Shown in pieces: positions 42,585-50,344 of a DNA stretch of 50,878 nt; within the stretch, counting starts at the first letter, position 1; each line of letters opens with the position of its first letter. The notes under the pieces are model-generated. The model was not told where the DNA came from and searched no databases. It saw only the letters and a program-made list of their open reading frames with translations. The position numbers were made by a program, and so were the translations under genes. The DNA comes from Streptomyces sp. man185. Its GTDB lineage: Bacteria > Actinomycetota > Actinomycetes > Streptomycetales > Streptomycetaceae. The DNA lies in contig NTHE01000058.1 in NCBI GenBank assembly GCA_002551355.1, positions 1 through 50,878 on the forward strand. The letters run 5' to 3'.

Positions 42585-43050
42585 TCCGGCGTACTCATCA
42601 TCGCTAGCCTCACCGGCTATGAAGCAGCGCCAGCAGAAGAAGCTCTCCCGCCACCTCTTCGAAGCAGTCCTGGCAGGTGACGCCATGCGCACGAAGGCCC
42701 TGCTGCGCAGTGGAGCAAGTCCAGAGAGACGGAACGGCACCACTCCGCTGTACCTGGCTTCAGTGCAGGGCGAAGCCGAGATAGCTCGTTTGCTCATCGA
42801 AGCCGGGGCTTCTCCCGACACCGAAAGCAGCGGCCTCGGCTCTGAGGGCACACCGCTCTGCGCAGCCGCCTGCTGGGGGCACACCGAAACGATCCGGCAG
42901 TTGTTGACGCATGGCGCCGATCCCAACCTTCGCGAAGACCACGGCACAGGCAAGTCCCCGCTGGACTGGGCGAACAGCGGCCCTCACCCTGACACTGCCG
43001 AGATCCTTCGGGCAGCAGGGGCGCAACCGGCAACTCACGCAACTCCGTAG
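41704..43050 (+). CDS. IS5 transposase running in frame into an ankyrin-repeat domain
   Basis: The 448-residue ORF has residues 1-290 as an IS5 transposase: DLTDEQWAVLETLLPKGARA, VPWRDIPVGYGPWNRVYDLF, LSVDSTVCRAHQHA (Asp), VRADKAYASRKNR (Asp) and HTVECGINRLKRHRAVATRY (Glu). Family proteins normally stop soon after VLVAAINEW. Here no stop occurs and the frame continues through CMAPAYSSSLASPAMKQRQQ into three or four ankyrin repeats (TPLYLASVQGEAEIARLLIE, TPLCAAACWGHTETIRQLLT). It may be a true fused protein or chance read-through at the element's right edge. Confidence 0.72.
   Translation: MGRGDLTDEQWAVLETLLPKGARAGRPPIWPRRQLIDGLRFRVRTGVPWRDIPVGYGPWNRVYDLFRRWQRDGTWYRILTRLQSLAAAKGAITWELSVDSTVCRAHQHAAGARKQGDLQKEPPGGVFTEPNDHGLGRSRGGFTTKLHLAVERGQKPLSIVVTAGQRGDSPQFEPVLEKVRVPRIGPGRPRVRPDRVRADKAYASRKNRAHLRRRGIRCTIPDKADQARNRQKLGSRGGRPPHFDPADYRERHTVECGINRLKRHRAVATRYDELAVRYEATVLVAAINEWMCMAPAYSSSLASPAMKQRQQKKLSRHLFEAVLAGDAMRTKALLRSGASPERRNGTTPLYLASVQGEAEIARLLIEAGASPDTESSGLGSEGTPLCAAACWGHTETIRQLLTHGADPNLREDHGTGKSPLDWANSGPHPDTAEILRAAGAQPATHATP
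42619..43050 (+). CDS. Ankyrin-repeat protein (if translated from its own start)
   Basis: From ATG 42619 the 143-residue protein reads MKQRQQKKLSRHLFEAVLAG, a natural ankyrin-protein N-terminus. Repeats follow with GASPERRNGTTPLYLASVQG, GASPDTESSGLGSEGTPLCA and GADPNLREDHGTGKSPLDWA. It ends HATP and looks complete. No ribosome binding site precedes the ATG (CCTCACCGGCT), so the IS may have replaced its leader. It lies in the same frame as the transposase. Such small ankyrin proteins mediate protein binding; the partner is unknown. Confidence 0.6.
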   Translation: MKQRQQKKLSRHLFEAVLAGDAMRTKALLRSGASPERRNGTTPLYLASVQGEAEIARLLIEAGASPDTESSGLGSEGTPLCAAACWGHTETIRQLLTHGADPNLREDHGTGKSPLDWANSGPHPDTAEILRAAGAQPATHATP

Positions 43051-43101
43051 CTAGCGCGCCTCAGCACTCACTTTCGCAACAGGGCCCAGGGCCTGCCTGT
43101 C

Positions 43102-44235
43102 TCAGCAGGGCCAGGTGCCGGTGGCGAGGAAGTCGTCGATGGCGGAGGTGTACGGGGCGATGTCCAGGCTCTGCTCCTCCAGCCAGGAGTCGGAGTAGTA
43201 CTTGTCCAGGTAGCGGTCGCCCGGGTCGCAGAGCAGCGTGACGACGCTGCCCTGCTCGCCCCGCTCCACCATCTCGGCGATCAGCTTGAACGCGCTCCAC
43301 AGACCGGTGCCCGTGGAGCCGCCGGCCTTGCGGCCGATGGCGCGCTCCAGGGCCCGGACGGCGGCGACGCTGGCGGCGTCGGGCACCTTCATCATCCGGT
43401 CGATGGCGCCGGGCACGAAGCTGGGCTCCATGCGCGGGCGGCCGATGCCCTCGATGCGCGAGCCGCGGTCGCTGGTGGCCAGCGGGTCGTGGTGGGTCCA
43501 GCCGTCGAAGAAACAGGAGTTCTCCGGGTCGGGCACACAGATGCGGGTGTCGTGCTGGAGGTAGTGGACGTAGCGGGCGATGGTCGCCGAGGTGCCGCCG
43601 GTCCCGGCGGTGGCGACGATCCAGGCGGGTTCCGGATAGCGCTCCAGGCGCAGCTGCTGGTAGATCGACTCCGCGATGTTGTTGTTGCCGCGCCAGTCGG
43701 TGGCGCGCTCCGCGTAGGTGAACTGGTCCATGTAGTGCCCGCCGGTCTCGGCGGCGAGGGCGGCGGACTGTTCGTACATGGTGCGCGAGTCCTCGACGAA
43801 GTGGCACTGCCCGCCGTGGAATTCGATGAGGCGGCACTTCTCCGGGCTGGTGGTGCGCGGCATCACGGCGATGAACGGGACGCCGATCAGCTTGGCGAAG
43901 TACGCCTCCGACACGGCGGTCGACCCGCTGGACGCCTCGATGACGGGCTTGCCGGGCCGGATCCAGCCGTTGCAGAGCCCGTACAGGAAGAGCGAGCGGG
44001 CCAGGCGGTGCTTGAGGCTGCCGGTGGGGTGCGTCGACTCGTCCTTGAGGTACAGGTCGATGCCCCATGCCTCGGGCAGCGGGAAGCGCAGCAGATGGGT
44101 GTCGGCGGAACGGTTCGCGTCGGCCTGGACCTTGCGGACGGCCTCCTTCAGCCAGGCCCGGTACTCCGGGTCGCTGCGGTCGACGTCCACGGTCGCCCTG
44201 GCCCCGCTCCCGGCTGTGTGTTCACTGGTCTCCAT
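43102..44235 (-). CDS. cds1: PLP-dependent L-cysteine desulfhydrase, Cds1 type
   Basis: The 377-residue protein is close to mycobacterial Cds1: VRKVQADANRSADTHLLRFP, LKDESTHPTGSLKHRLARSL (PLP-binding Lys in SLKHR), VIEASSGSTAVSEAYFAKLI and TAGTGGTSATIARYVHYLQ. It belongs to the cysteine synthase fold but releases sulfide and pyruvate from cysteine. AGGAG lies about nine bases before ATG 44235. An open frame further upstream has no coding support. The IS/ankyrin unit sits just downstream and converges on it. Confidence 0.85.
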   Translation of the reverse strand: METSEHTAGSGARATVDVDRSDPEYRAWLKEAVRKVQADANRSADTHLLRFPLPEAWGIDLYLKDESTHPTGSLKHRLARSLFLYGLCNGWIRPGKPVIEASSGSTAVSEAYFAKLIGVPFIAVMPRTTSPEKCRLIEFHGGQCHFVEDSRTMYEQSAALAAETGGHYMDQFTYAERATDWRGNNNIAESIYQQLRLERYPEPAWIVATAGTGGTSATIARYVHYLQHDTRICVPDPENSCFFDGWTHHDPLATSDRGSRIEGIGRPRMEPSFVPGAIDRMMKVPDAASVAAVRALERAIGRKAGGSTGTGLWSAFKLIAEMVERGEQGSVVTLLCDPGDRYLDKYYSDSWLEEQSLDIAPYTSAIDDFLATGTWPC

Positions 44236-44469
44236 GGGCCTGCTCCTGTTGGTCGTCGATCCGGTGCTCGTCTCTCCACGATAGGCACCCCACCTGCACA
44301 AACGGTCACTTTGATGGCCCATAGCGCTGCCTTTGACAGCCACCTGCGGGGCGGCTGTGACGGGCGGGTGCGGACAGCCGTGCGGCGCGCTTCCGTGCCC
44401 TCTGGCGGTCCGGCGCGCGTCCGGGCACACTGCACAGCAGGAGCAGTGACGAAGGGGGGCGAATCCGCG

Positions 44470-44787
44470 ATGGCGGACGTCGAGTTCAGTGCGTCGGGGG
44501 TCAGGATCGAACGGTTCACCAGATCGCTGACCAGGGCTGGTCAGGTGGTGGTGAAGGACGGCCGGCTGTCCCTGCTGACGAGCAACGGGCGGGAGATCGA
44601 CAGCGCCCCGGTGGGCACGGTCAGCGCCCGCAAGTGGTGGTTCATCGCGGCGGATTCCGTCATCGCCCGGGTGAACGGGGTGCGTTACCGGTTGACGATG
44701 GGGCAGCGCAACCGCAGACGCGACGGAGCGGCTCCGCTGCGGCGTTTCCTGGAGACGCTGCGCAGCGCGCGCGGCCGCCGGGACTGA
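44470..44787 (+). CDS. Small conserved protein, unknown function
   Basis: The 105-residue protein begins MADVEFSASGVRIERFTRSL and continues VVVKDGRLSLLTSNGREIDS, VSARKWWFIAADSVIARVNG, ending in a basic tail. It appears all-beta, perhaps PH-like. A GAAGGGGGG run precedes the ATG. I do not recognise a named family. It is divergent from cds1, 234 bases away; that gap contains only a weak ACAGCC..GGCTGT dyad near 44336-44357. Confidence 0.65.
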   Translation: MADVEFSASGVRIERFTRSLTRAGQVVVKDGRLSLLTSNGREIDSAPVGTVSARKWWFIAADSVIARVNGVRYRLTMGQRNRRRDGAAPLRRFLETLRSARGRRD

Positions 44788-44827
44788 CTGCCGGCACGGA
44801 CGCGGCGGGCCGGTTCCCGGGCCGCCG

Positions 44828-44851
44828 GGCTCCGCCGCGAGTTGCGGAGCC
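44828..44851. terminator. Hairpin GGCTCCGC-N8-GCGGAGCC
   Basis: Perfect 8-bp arms lie 41 bases after the stop of the small 105-residue gene. A weaker GC hairpin lies just before it. Together they probably end that transcript. Confidence 0.55.
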
Positions 44852-45037
44852 GTATCCCCTGAGCCACGCTGGATCCACGTCACTGAAGGTGCAGCATCGG
44901 TGACAGAGCGATCCGCTCCACGGACCGGGTCGCGCGACACGAGCAGACACGACAAGAGCAGAGCGGATTCGGCGGTCAGTCGTCCGCCGGCTCCGTTCGT
45001 TTCTCTTCTTCCGGACCTATTTCGGGGAGTCGCAGCC

Positions 45038-45556
45038 GTGATCAGCGAGCCAAGCAGGCACTGCACGGTGGAGCTCCAGGCCCTGCCGTCGCGGATCGGT
45101 CAGGTCCGCAGAATCATTTCGGCGCAACTGCGCTACTGGCATCTCGATCCTCTGATCGACCAGGCGGCCCTGGGCGTCACCGAGCTTCTCACCAACGTGC
45201 ACCGGCACGCACAGCCGGACAAGTCATGCACCGTCGACATCGAGCTGCTGCTCGACCGTCTGACGGTCTCCGTCCACGACCACGATCCGCGCCTGCCGAC
45301 GGTGAACGAGGCGGACTCGTTCGCCACGTCGGGCCGGGGCCTGGCGCTGATCGCCGCCGTCAGCGAGAGCTGGGGCGTGCGGCCGATCGGCTCGGCCGGG
45401 AAGGCCGTCTGGTTCACCCTGCCGGCGGTCACCGGCACCTCGACCCTGCCACCGCTCGCGGTCTACGGGTCGATGACCGACGGTCCGTTCGGATCCGTGA
45501 CCATCGCCCCCGACGACCTCGCGGCGCTGCCCGCCCGGTCGGCCGTCGTCGGCTGA
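45038..45556 (+). CDS. HATPase-domain ATP-binding protein
   Basis: From GTG 45038 the protein has 172 residues. It reads VISEPSRHCTVELQALPSRI, then the N-box QAALGVTELLTNVHRHAQPD, then VHDHDPRLPTV and the glycine box ATSGRGLALIAAVSESWGV. It is an RsbW-like fold of the type abundant in Streptomyces. GGGGAG lies nine bases upstream of this GTG. A GTG at 44900 would add 46 residues of low conservation (MTERSAPRTGSRD) and also has a possible ribosome binding site. The partner is unknown; no anti-anti-sigma or sigma gene is adjacent. Confidence 0.82.
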   Translation: MISEPSRHCTVELQALPSRIGQVRRIISAQLRYWHLDPLIDQAALGVTELLTNVHRHAQPDKSCTVDIELLLDRLTVSVHDHDPRLPTVNEADSFATSGRGLALIAAVSESWGVRPIGSAGKAVWFTLPAVTGTSTLPPLAVYGSMTDGPFGSVTIAPDDLAALPARSAVVG

Positions 45557-45581
45557 CCGGGCGGGACCGGGCGGTACGGGG

Positions 45582-45875
45582 TCACGCCGTGCCGCCACCC
45601 GCGGCCCGGCCGAACTGTTCGTCCAGTACCGACAGTCGGCGCCAGTACTCGTCCTCGTCGATCTCCCCCGCGGCGAATCGACGGCCCAGCAGCGCGATCG
45701 GCGACGACGCGCCGGGGGCGCCCTGCGGGGTGCGGGCGGCACCCCACGGGCCTCGCCGGCCACGCCACACGGTGCGGCGCAGCAGGGTGACGATCCCGAT
45801 GACGACCGCCGCCCGGAAGAGCGGGAAGAGCAGGGCCCGGGGGCCGGGTCCGCCGGAGTGCGCCAGGGTGTTCAT
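45582..45875 (-). CDS. SHOCT-domain membrane protein
   Basis: The 97-residue protein has one membrane helix (ALLFPLFRAAVVIGIVTLLR), an Arg-rich cytoplasmic stretch and a C-terminal SHOCT motif: IALLGRRFAAGEIDEDEYWR then RLSVLDEQF. SHOCT domains are short oligomerisation modules. Function is unknown. It converges on the HATPase gene, 25 bases between stops. The 204 bases upstream to the ROK gene contain no clear feature. Confidence 0.82.
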   Translation of the reverse strand: MNTLAHSGGPGPRALLFPLFRAAVVIGIVTLLRRTVWRGRRGPWGAARTPQGAPGASSPIALLGRRFAAGEIDEDEYWRRLSVLDEQFGRAAGGGTA

Positions 45876-46079
45876 CTCGGTCGGCTCCCTCGTTCACGGA
45901 TGGCGTGGTGCCGTTCCGGTCGCTTTCGAGCCTGCCCGGGGAAGGTGCTCCGGGGCGTCGTCCGCCCGGCGGCCGTACGCCTACTCCGGCGGGAGCAGCC
46001 GGGGCCCGCGCCTCTCCTCCAGCGGCCGGCCCCCGGGCGGGAGTGGTGAACGGTGCGCCGGTGGCGGGACCGTACGGGC

Positions 46080-47294
46080 TTAGGCCAGGGCGGCGAGGGG
46101 GTCGTCGAGGACCGGCTGCCAGGCCAGTTCGGCGGCGCCGACCAGGCTGTTGTGGGCCAGGGTGCACGGCAGGATCGGCACGCTGCCGCTGCGCCCCCAC
46201 AGGCTCCGGTCGGCGACGACGGCGCGCAGCCGCTCGGGGTCCGCCTCCAGAAGGTCGCGGTGGAGGCCGCCGAGGATGATGCGGTCGGGGTTGAGGATGT
46301 TCACCAGCCCGGCGAGCCCCAGGCCCAGGCGGTCGATCAGCGCCTCGGCGGCGTGCCGCACCGCGGGGTCGTCGTACTCCGCTCGGAGCAGGTTCCCGGC
46401 CTGTTTGAGGAGGGACTCCTCGGGGCCCGGTTCGCGGCGGGCGGTGGTGAGGAAGGCCAGCGGGTCGGTCTCCACGTCGAGGCAGCCGCGCCCGCCGCAG
46501 TGGCAGGGCCGCCCCTCGGGGTTCACGGTGAGATGTCCCACCTCCAGCGCGAGGCCCGAACTCCCGCTGTGCAGGCGGCCGTCGAGCACGAGGGCCCCAC
46601 CCACGCCCCGGTGGCCGGTGGCCACGCACAGCAGGTGCTGGGCGCCGCGGCCCGCGCCGTGCCGGTGCTCGGCCAGCGCGGTGAGGTTGACGTCGTTGCC
46701 GGTGAACGCGGGCCCGGTGATGCCGGCCCGGCGCACGCAGGCGGCGAAGATGTCACGGACCGGGGAGCCCGCGGGCCAGGCGATGTGCAGCGGGTTGAGG
46801 GCGGTCCCCTCCGGCTCGGCGACCGCCGACGGCACGGCGAGCCCGGCCCCGACGCAGCGCAGCCCGCTCGCGCGGAGCAGCTCGGCCCCGGCTTCCACGA
46901 CCTCGCCGAGCACCTGCGCGGGGTCGGCCATCACCGCGACGCAGCCCGGCGAGGTGGCGACGATCCGGCCGCCGAGCCCGACGAGCGCGGCCCGGAAGCC
47001 GTCGGCGTGCACCTGGGCGGCGAGGACGACGGGGCCGGTCTCCAGAACGGACAGCCGGTGCGAGGGGCGGCCCTGGGATCCGGCCGCCGACCCGGGGCTG
47101 GAGTCGACCCGGATCAGCCCGAGCGCCTCCAGTTCCGCGGCGACCGCCCCGGCGGTGGCGCGGGTGACGCCGAGTTCGGAGGTGAGGACGGCCCGGGTGG
47201 GGGCGCGTCCGGTGTGGACCAGTTCCAGTGCGGGCCCGAGCGCACTGCGGCCCCTCTCCAACTTCGTCCGGGTGGTGGTCGCCTTGCCGTTCAT
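46080..47294 (-). CDS. ROK-family transcriptional regulator
   Basis: The 404-residue protein has an N-terminal winged helix (LELVHTGRAPTRAVLTSELG then VTRATAGAVAAELEALGLIR). A ROK sugar-kinase-like domain follows with the zinc motif CHCGGRGCLDVE near residue 270 and NILNPDRIILGGLHRDLL. Such proteins repress sugar uptake or efflux genes and respond to sugars. It is divergent from an MFS gene whose start codon lies in an inverted repeat that fits a ROK operator. ATG 47294 has GGGAGA upstream. Confidence 0.9.
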   Translation of the reverse strand: MNGKATTTRTKLERGRSALGPALELVHTGRAPTRAVLTSELGVTRATAGAVAAELEALGLIRVDSSPGSAAGSQGRPSHRLSVLETGPVVLAAQVHADGFRAALVGLGGRIVATSPGCVAVMADPAQVLGEVVEAGAELLRASGLRCVGAGLAVPSAVAEPEGTALNPLHIAWPAGSPVRDIFAACVRRAGITGPAFTGNDVNLTALAEHRHGAGRGAQHLLCVATGHRGVGGALVLDGRLHSGSSGLALEVGHLTVNPEGRPCHCGGRGCLDVETDPLAFLTTARREPGPEESLLKQAGNLLRAEYDDPAVRHAAEALIDRLGLGLAGLVNILNPDRIILGGLHRDLLEADPERLRAVVADRSLWGRSGSVPILPCTLAHNSLVGAAELAWQPVLDDPLAALA

Positions 47295-47401
47295 GGGGGC
47301 GAGTCTCCCATGATCCGGAGGCGTTCCGAACGCCCAGGGCCGGTCCCGGGATCCCGTTCCCGCCACGGCAGCACCCCCGGAACGAGTGGTGTGCAGCGGT
47401 G

Positions 47402-47431
47402 TTGCGTCCGCCGTCGGAGCGCCCCTATGCT
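47402..47431 (+). promoter_or_regulatory. Promoter of the MFS gene (leaderless)
   Basis: TTGCGT at 47402-47407 and TATGCT at 47426-47431 are 18 bases apart. Transcription would start about 6-7 bases after the -10, at or next to the GTG at 47438. No ribosome binding site is present at normal distance. Confidence 0.55.
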
Positions 47432-47432
47432 G

Positions 47433-47457
47433 AGTTTGTGCCGCAACTAAACAAACT
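47433..47457. promoter_or_regulatory. Probable ROK operator AGTTTGT-N11-ACAAACT over the MFS start codon
   Basis: Perfect 7-bp arms flank 11 bases that include the GTG start and the first codons of the MFS gene. The AT-rich arms stand out from the GC-rich surroundings. A bound repressor here would block the transcription start. The divergent ROK protein is the natural candidate. Confidence 0.6.
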
Positions 47458-48664
47458 GCGGACGGCCCTACCCGGGGGACCTGGCGGAGACACCGCCCCA
47501 CCCGCGTCGGCCCGCCTCCGTACCGCGCTGACCGTGTTCTTCGCCCTCGACGGGTTCCTCTTCGCCGGCTGGGTGGTCCGTATCCCGGCCATCAAGCAGC
47601 AGACCGGAGCCTCCGCCTCCACCCTCGGCCTCGCCCTGCTCGGGGTCTCCGCCGGTGCGGTGATCACCATGATGCTCACCGGCCGGCTCTGCCGCCGCTA
47701 CGGCAGCCATGCCGTCACCGTGGTCTGCGGCGTCCTGCTCCCCCTGAGCATCGCGCTGCCCGCCCAGACCCACTCGGCACTCTCCCTCGGCCTCGTGCTG
47801 CTGGTGTTCGGAGCGGCGTACGGCGGGATGAACGTGGCGATGAACAGCGCCGCCGTCGACCTGGTCGCCGAACTGCGCCGGCCCGTGATGCCCAGCTTCC
47901 ACGCGGCGTTCAGCCTGGGCGGGATGGTCGGAGCCGGGCTCGGCGGCCTGGTCGCGGGCAGCCTCTCCGCCTCCACCCACCTCTTCCTGCTGGCCGGGAT
48001 CGGCCTGCTGGTGACCGCCTTCGCCGGACCCTCCCTGCTGCGCCACCGCCCGGCTCCCGCGGCCCCGGAGGCTCTCGACCCGCGGCGGCCCGAGCAGCGG
48101 CTCTCACCCCGGGCCCGGCGGATCGTGGTCCTCTTCGGTGTGATCGCCCTGTGCACGGCGTACGGGGAAGGGGCCCTCGCCGACTGGGGCGCCCTGCACC
48201 TGGAACAGGACCTGGGCACGCGTCCCGGGCCGGCCGCCGCCGGGTACGCCCTGTTCGCCCTGACGATGACGGCGGGCCGCCTGACGGGGACCCTGCTCCT
48301 GGAGCGGCTCGGCCAGACCCGCACCCTCGTCCTCGGCGGGGCGACGGCCGCGGCCGGGATGCTGCTGGGCTCGCTGGCCCCGACCACCTGGCTGGCGCTG
48401 GCCGGGTTCGCCGTCACCGGCCTCGGGCTCGCCAACATCTTCCCGGTCGCCGTCGGCCGGGCCGGCGAACTGGCGGGACCGAGCGGAGTCGCGGCCGCCT
48501 CGACGCTCGGCTACGGCGGGATGCTGCTCGGCCCGCCCGCGATCGGCTTCCTCGCCGACTGGTTCTCGCTGCCGCTGGCCCTGACCACGGTCGCCCTGCT
48601 GGCCGCGACTGCGGCCGCCCTGGGCTACACGGCCCGCAACGCGACGACGGAAGCGCACACCTGA
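47438..48664 (+). CDS. MFS transporter (sugar-efflux/FucP-like type)
   Basis: The 408-residue protein has about twelve helices. Landmark stretches are FFALDGFLFAGWVVRIPAIK, AGAVITMMLTGRLCRRYGSH, YGGMNVAMNSAAVDLVAELR and ALCTAYGEGALADWGALHLE. The internal GEGALADWGALHL motif is typical of the bacterial MFS group often paired with ROK regulators. The substrate is probably a sugar or sugar derivative, by association only. GTG 47438 has no upstream ribosome binding site and probably begins a leaderless message. Confidence 0.87.
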   Translation: MPQLNKLRTALPGGPGGDTAPPASARLRTALTVFFALDGFLFAGWVVRIPAIKQQTGASASTLGLALLGVSAGAVITMMLTGRLCRRYGSHAVTVVCGVLLPLSIALPAQTHSALSLGLVLLVFGAAYGGMNVAMNSAAVDLVAELRRPVMPSFHAAFSLGGMVGAGLGGLVAGSLSASTHLFLLAGIGLLVTAFAGPSLLRHRPAPAAPEALDPRRPEQRLSPRARRIVVLFGVIALCTAYGEGALADWGALHLEQDLGTRPGPAAAGYALFALTMTAGRLTGTLLLERLGQTRTLVLGGATAAAGMLLGSLAPTTWLALAGFAVTGLGLANIFPVAVGRAGELAGPSGVAAASTLGYGGMLLGPPAIGFLADWFSLPLALTTVALLAATAAALGYTARNATTEAHT

Positions 48665-48685
48665 TCACCCGCACACATGGTCGAT

Positions 48686-48701
48686 TGAGTAGCCGTACTC
48701 A
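48686..48701. promoter_or_regulatory. Palindrome TGAGTA-GCCG-TACTCA
   Basis: Perfect 6-bp arms lie about 60 bases before the next gene. The right half continues as TACTCAGG, the octamer found twice near 10.7 kb. It is probably part of the promoter or operator of the SCO4225-type gene. Confidence 0.45.
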
Positions 48702-48758
48702 GGCAGGACCCGCTCCCCCGGCGCACGATGGAAGCCCGACCGAGCAAGGGAGCACCTC

Positions 48759-49124
48759 ATGAAGCGGCTGACCGACCACCCGCACCTGAACACCCTGGTC
48801 CGCCTGACCTTCCGCAACCCCGCTTCCCTGATCTACCTCGGGCTGGTGCTCGCGGCGACGCTGTTCGTCGCCGTGGACACCCTGTTCGTCGCCCACGAGG
48901 ACGCCTCGTTCTCCGGCGTCTGGCTGTTCCTCCTCGCGGCCCCGACCATCTTCCTGTTCTTCGTCGGCGGCTCCCTGGCGGGCGCCGAGGCCGGCGGGCC
49001 CGCGTGGTTCCTGGTGCTCGGCCTGGTGGTCTCGGTCCTCGTGCAGTCCCTGGCCCTGGGCTGGTTCGTCCGCCTGGTGCGCCTGGCCGGTTCGGCCGGT
49101 TCGGCGCACCCGCAGGGAGTCTGA
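48759..49124 (+). CDS. SCO4225-type membrane protein
   Basis: The 121-residue protein has three hydrophobic helices: ASLIYLGLVLAATLFVAVDT, WLFLLAAPTIFLFFVGG and WFLVLGLVVSVLVQSLALGW. The conserved loop FVAHEDASFSGVWLF between the first two is characteristic of this Streptomyces family. Function is unknown. AAGGGAG lies nine bases before ATG 48759. A palindrome upstream suggests specific control. Confidence 0.8.
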   Translation: MKRLTDHPHLNTLVRLTFRNPASLIYLGLVLAATLFVAVDTLFVAHEDASFSGVWLFLLAAPTIFLFFVGGSLAGAEAGGPAWFLVLGLVVSVLVQSLALGWFVRLVRLAGSAGSAHPQGV

Positions 49125-49156
49125 GGGCCGAACAGGGCCCCGGCACAATCGCCGCC

Positions 49157-49909
49157 ATGCAGATCACCGAGCACATCGCGTCGCTGTCCGAGGAGGGCCG
49201 ACTGCTCGCTTCGGCCGCCGAGCACGCGGGCCCCGGCGCCTCCGTCCCGACCTGCCCCGGCTGGCAGATACGCCATCTGCTGCGGCACACCGGCACGGTG
49301 CACCGGTGGGCGGCGGCGTTCATCACCGAGGGGCACACCTCCTACCACCCCGAGGGCGGCGAGCCCGACCTCGACGGGGCCGAACTCCTGGCCTGGTTCC
49401 GTGAGGGGCACCGCCATCTGGTCCGGTCCCTGGAGGAAGCCCCCGCCGACCTGGACTGCTGGACCTTCCTGCCGGCCCCCTCACCGCTGGCGTTCTGGTC
49501 CCGCCGTCAGCTGAACGAGACGACCGTGCACCGGGTGGACGCGGAATCGGCGCTCGGCGGCCCGCTGACCCCGGTGTCGGCGGACCGGGCGGCCGACGCC
49601 ATCGACGAACTCCTCACCGGCTTCCACGCCCGCCCCAAGAGCCGGGTCCGCTCCGACAGGCCCCGCACGCTACGGGTACGGGCCGTGGACTCGGCGGCGA
49701 CCTGGACGGTGCGGATCTCGGAGGAACCGCCGCAGGCCGTACGCACGGCGGGCGCGTACGGCAGCGCCGAACACGTCGACTGCGAGCTGAGCGGTACGGC
49801 CGAGGGGCTCTTCCTCACCCTCTGGAACCGGCTGCCGCTCACCGCCGTCACCCTGCGCGGCGACCGCTCGGTGGCCCGGCTCTGGACGGACCACTCCGCG
49901 GTCGTCTGA
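49157..49909 (+). CDS. Maleylpyruvate isomerase-family (DinB-like) mycothiol-dependent protein
   Basis: The 250-residue protein has the MDMPI N-terminal pattern: SVPTCPGWQIRHLLRHTGTV with HRWAAAFITEG. A later metal-binding region is RRQLNETTVHRVDAESALGG, with His residues placed as in DinB metal sites. The C-terminal SCP2-like part reads CELSGTAEGLFLTLWNRLPL. It probably uses mycothiol or another thiol on an unknown substrate. ATG 49157 begins 33 bases after the previous stop and may be co-transcribed with it. Confidence 0.87.
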   Translation: MQITEHIASLSEEGRLLASAAEHAGPGASVPTCPGWQIRHLLRHTGTVHRWAAAFITEGHTSYHPEGGEPDLDGAELLAWFREGHRHLVRSLEEAPADLDCWTFLPAPSPLAFWSRRQLNETTVHRVDAESALGGPLTPVSADRAADAIDELLTGFHARPKSRVRSDRPRTLRVRAVDSAATWTVRISEEPPQAVRTAGAYGSAEHVDCELSGTAEGLFLTLWNRLPLTAVTLRGDRSVARLWTDHSAVV

Positions 49910-49942
49910 CGATCCCCCGCCGGACCGGGGCCCGGTCCCGGC

Positions 49943-50344
49943 TCAGCCGAGCCAGCCGGGGCGCACCAGCCCCGATTCGTAGGCGAGAACGACGAGTTGG
50001 GCCCGGTCGCGGGCTCCGAGCTTGACCATCGTGCGGCTGACATGGGTCTTGGCGGTGAGCGGGCTGACGACCATTCTGCGGGCGATCTCCTCGTTCGACA
50101 GGCCGATGCCGACCAGCGCCATCACCTCCCGCTCGCGTTCGGTGAGCAGGGCGAGCGAGGCGGCGGCCTTCGGTTCCTTGGAGCGGGCCGCGAACTCCGC
50201 GATCAGCCGGCGCGTCACGCCCGGGGAGAGCAGTGCGTCCCCGCCGACCACGGCCCGTACCGCGCGCAGCAGTTCCTCCGGCTCGGTGTCCTTGACCAGG
50301 AAGCCCCAGGCTCCGTTGCGGAGAGCCTCGAATACGTACTCGCG
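49943..50344 (-). pseudogene. NarL/LuxR response regulator, C-terminal remnant
   Basis: The frame reads EYVFEALRNGAWGFLVKDTE then PEELLRAVRAVVGGDALLSP, the end of a receiver domain. The LuxR helix-turn-helix follows: LTEREREVMALVGIGLSNEE, IARRMVVSPLTAKTHVSRTM, VKLGARDRAQLVVLAYESGL. The receiver's first two thirds, including the phosphorylated Asp, are missing. Upstream, at about 50341, the sequence turns into the membrane part of a histidine kinase in another frame. A shortened protein could start at GTG 50251 and would keep only the DNA-binding domain. Confidence 0.8.

Noticed and set aside
44236..45066. Extended N-terminus of Cds1 on the minus strand
   Set aside because: The open frame upstream lacks coding character, overlaps two plus-strand genes, and the ATG at 44235 has a clear AGGAG.
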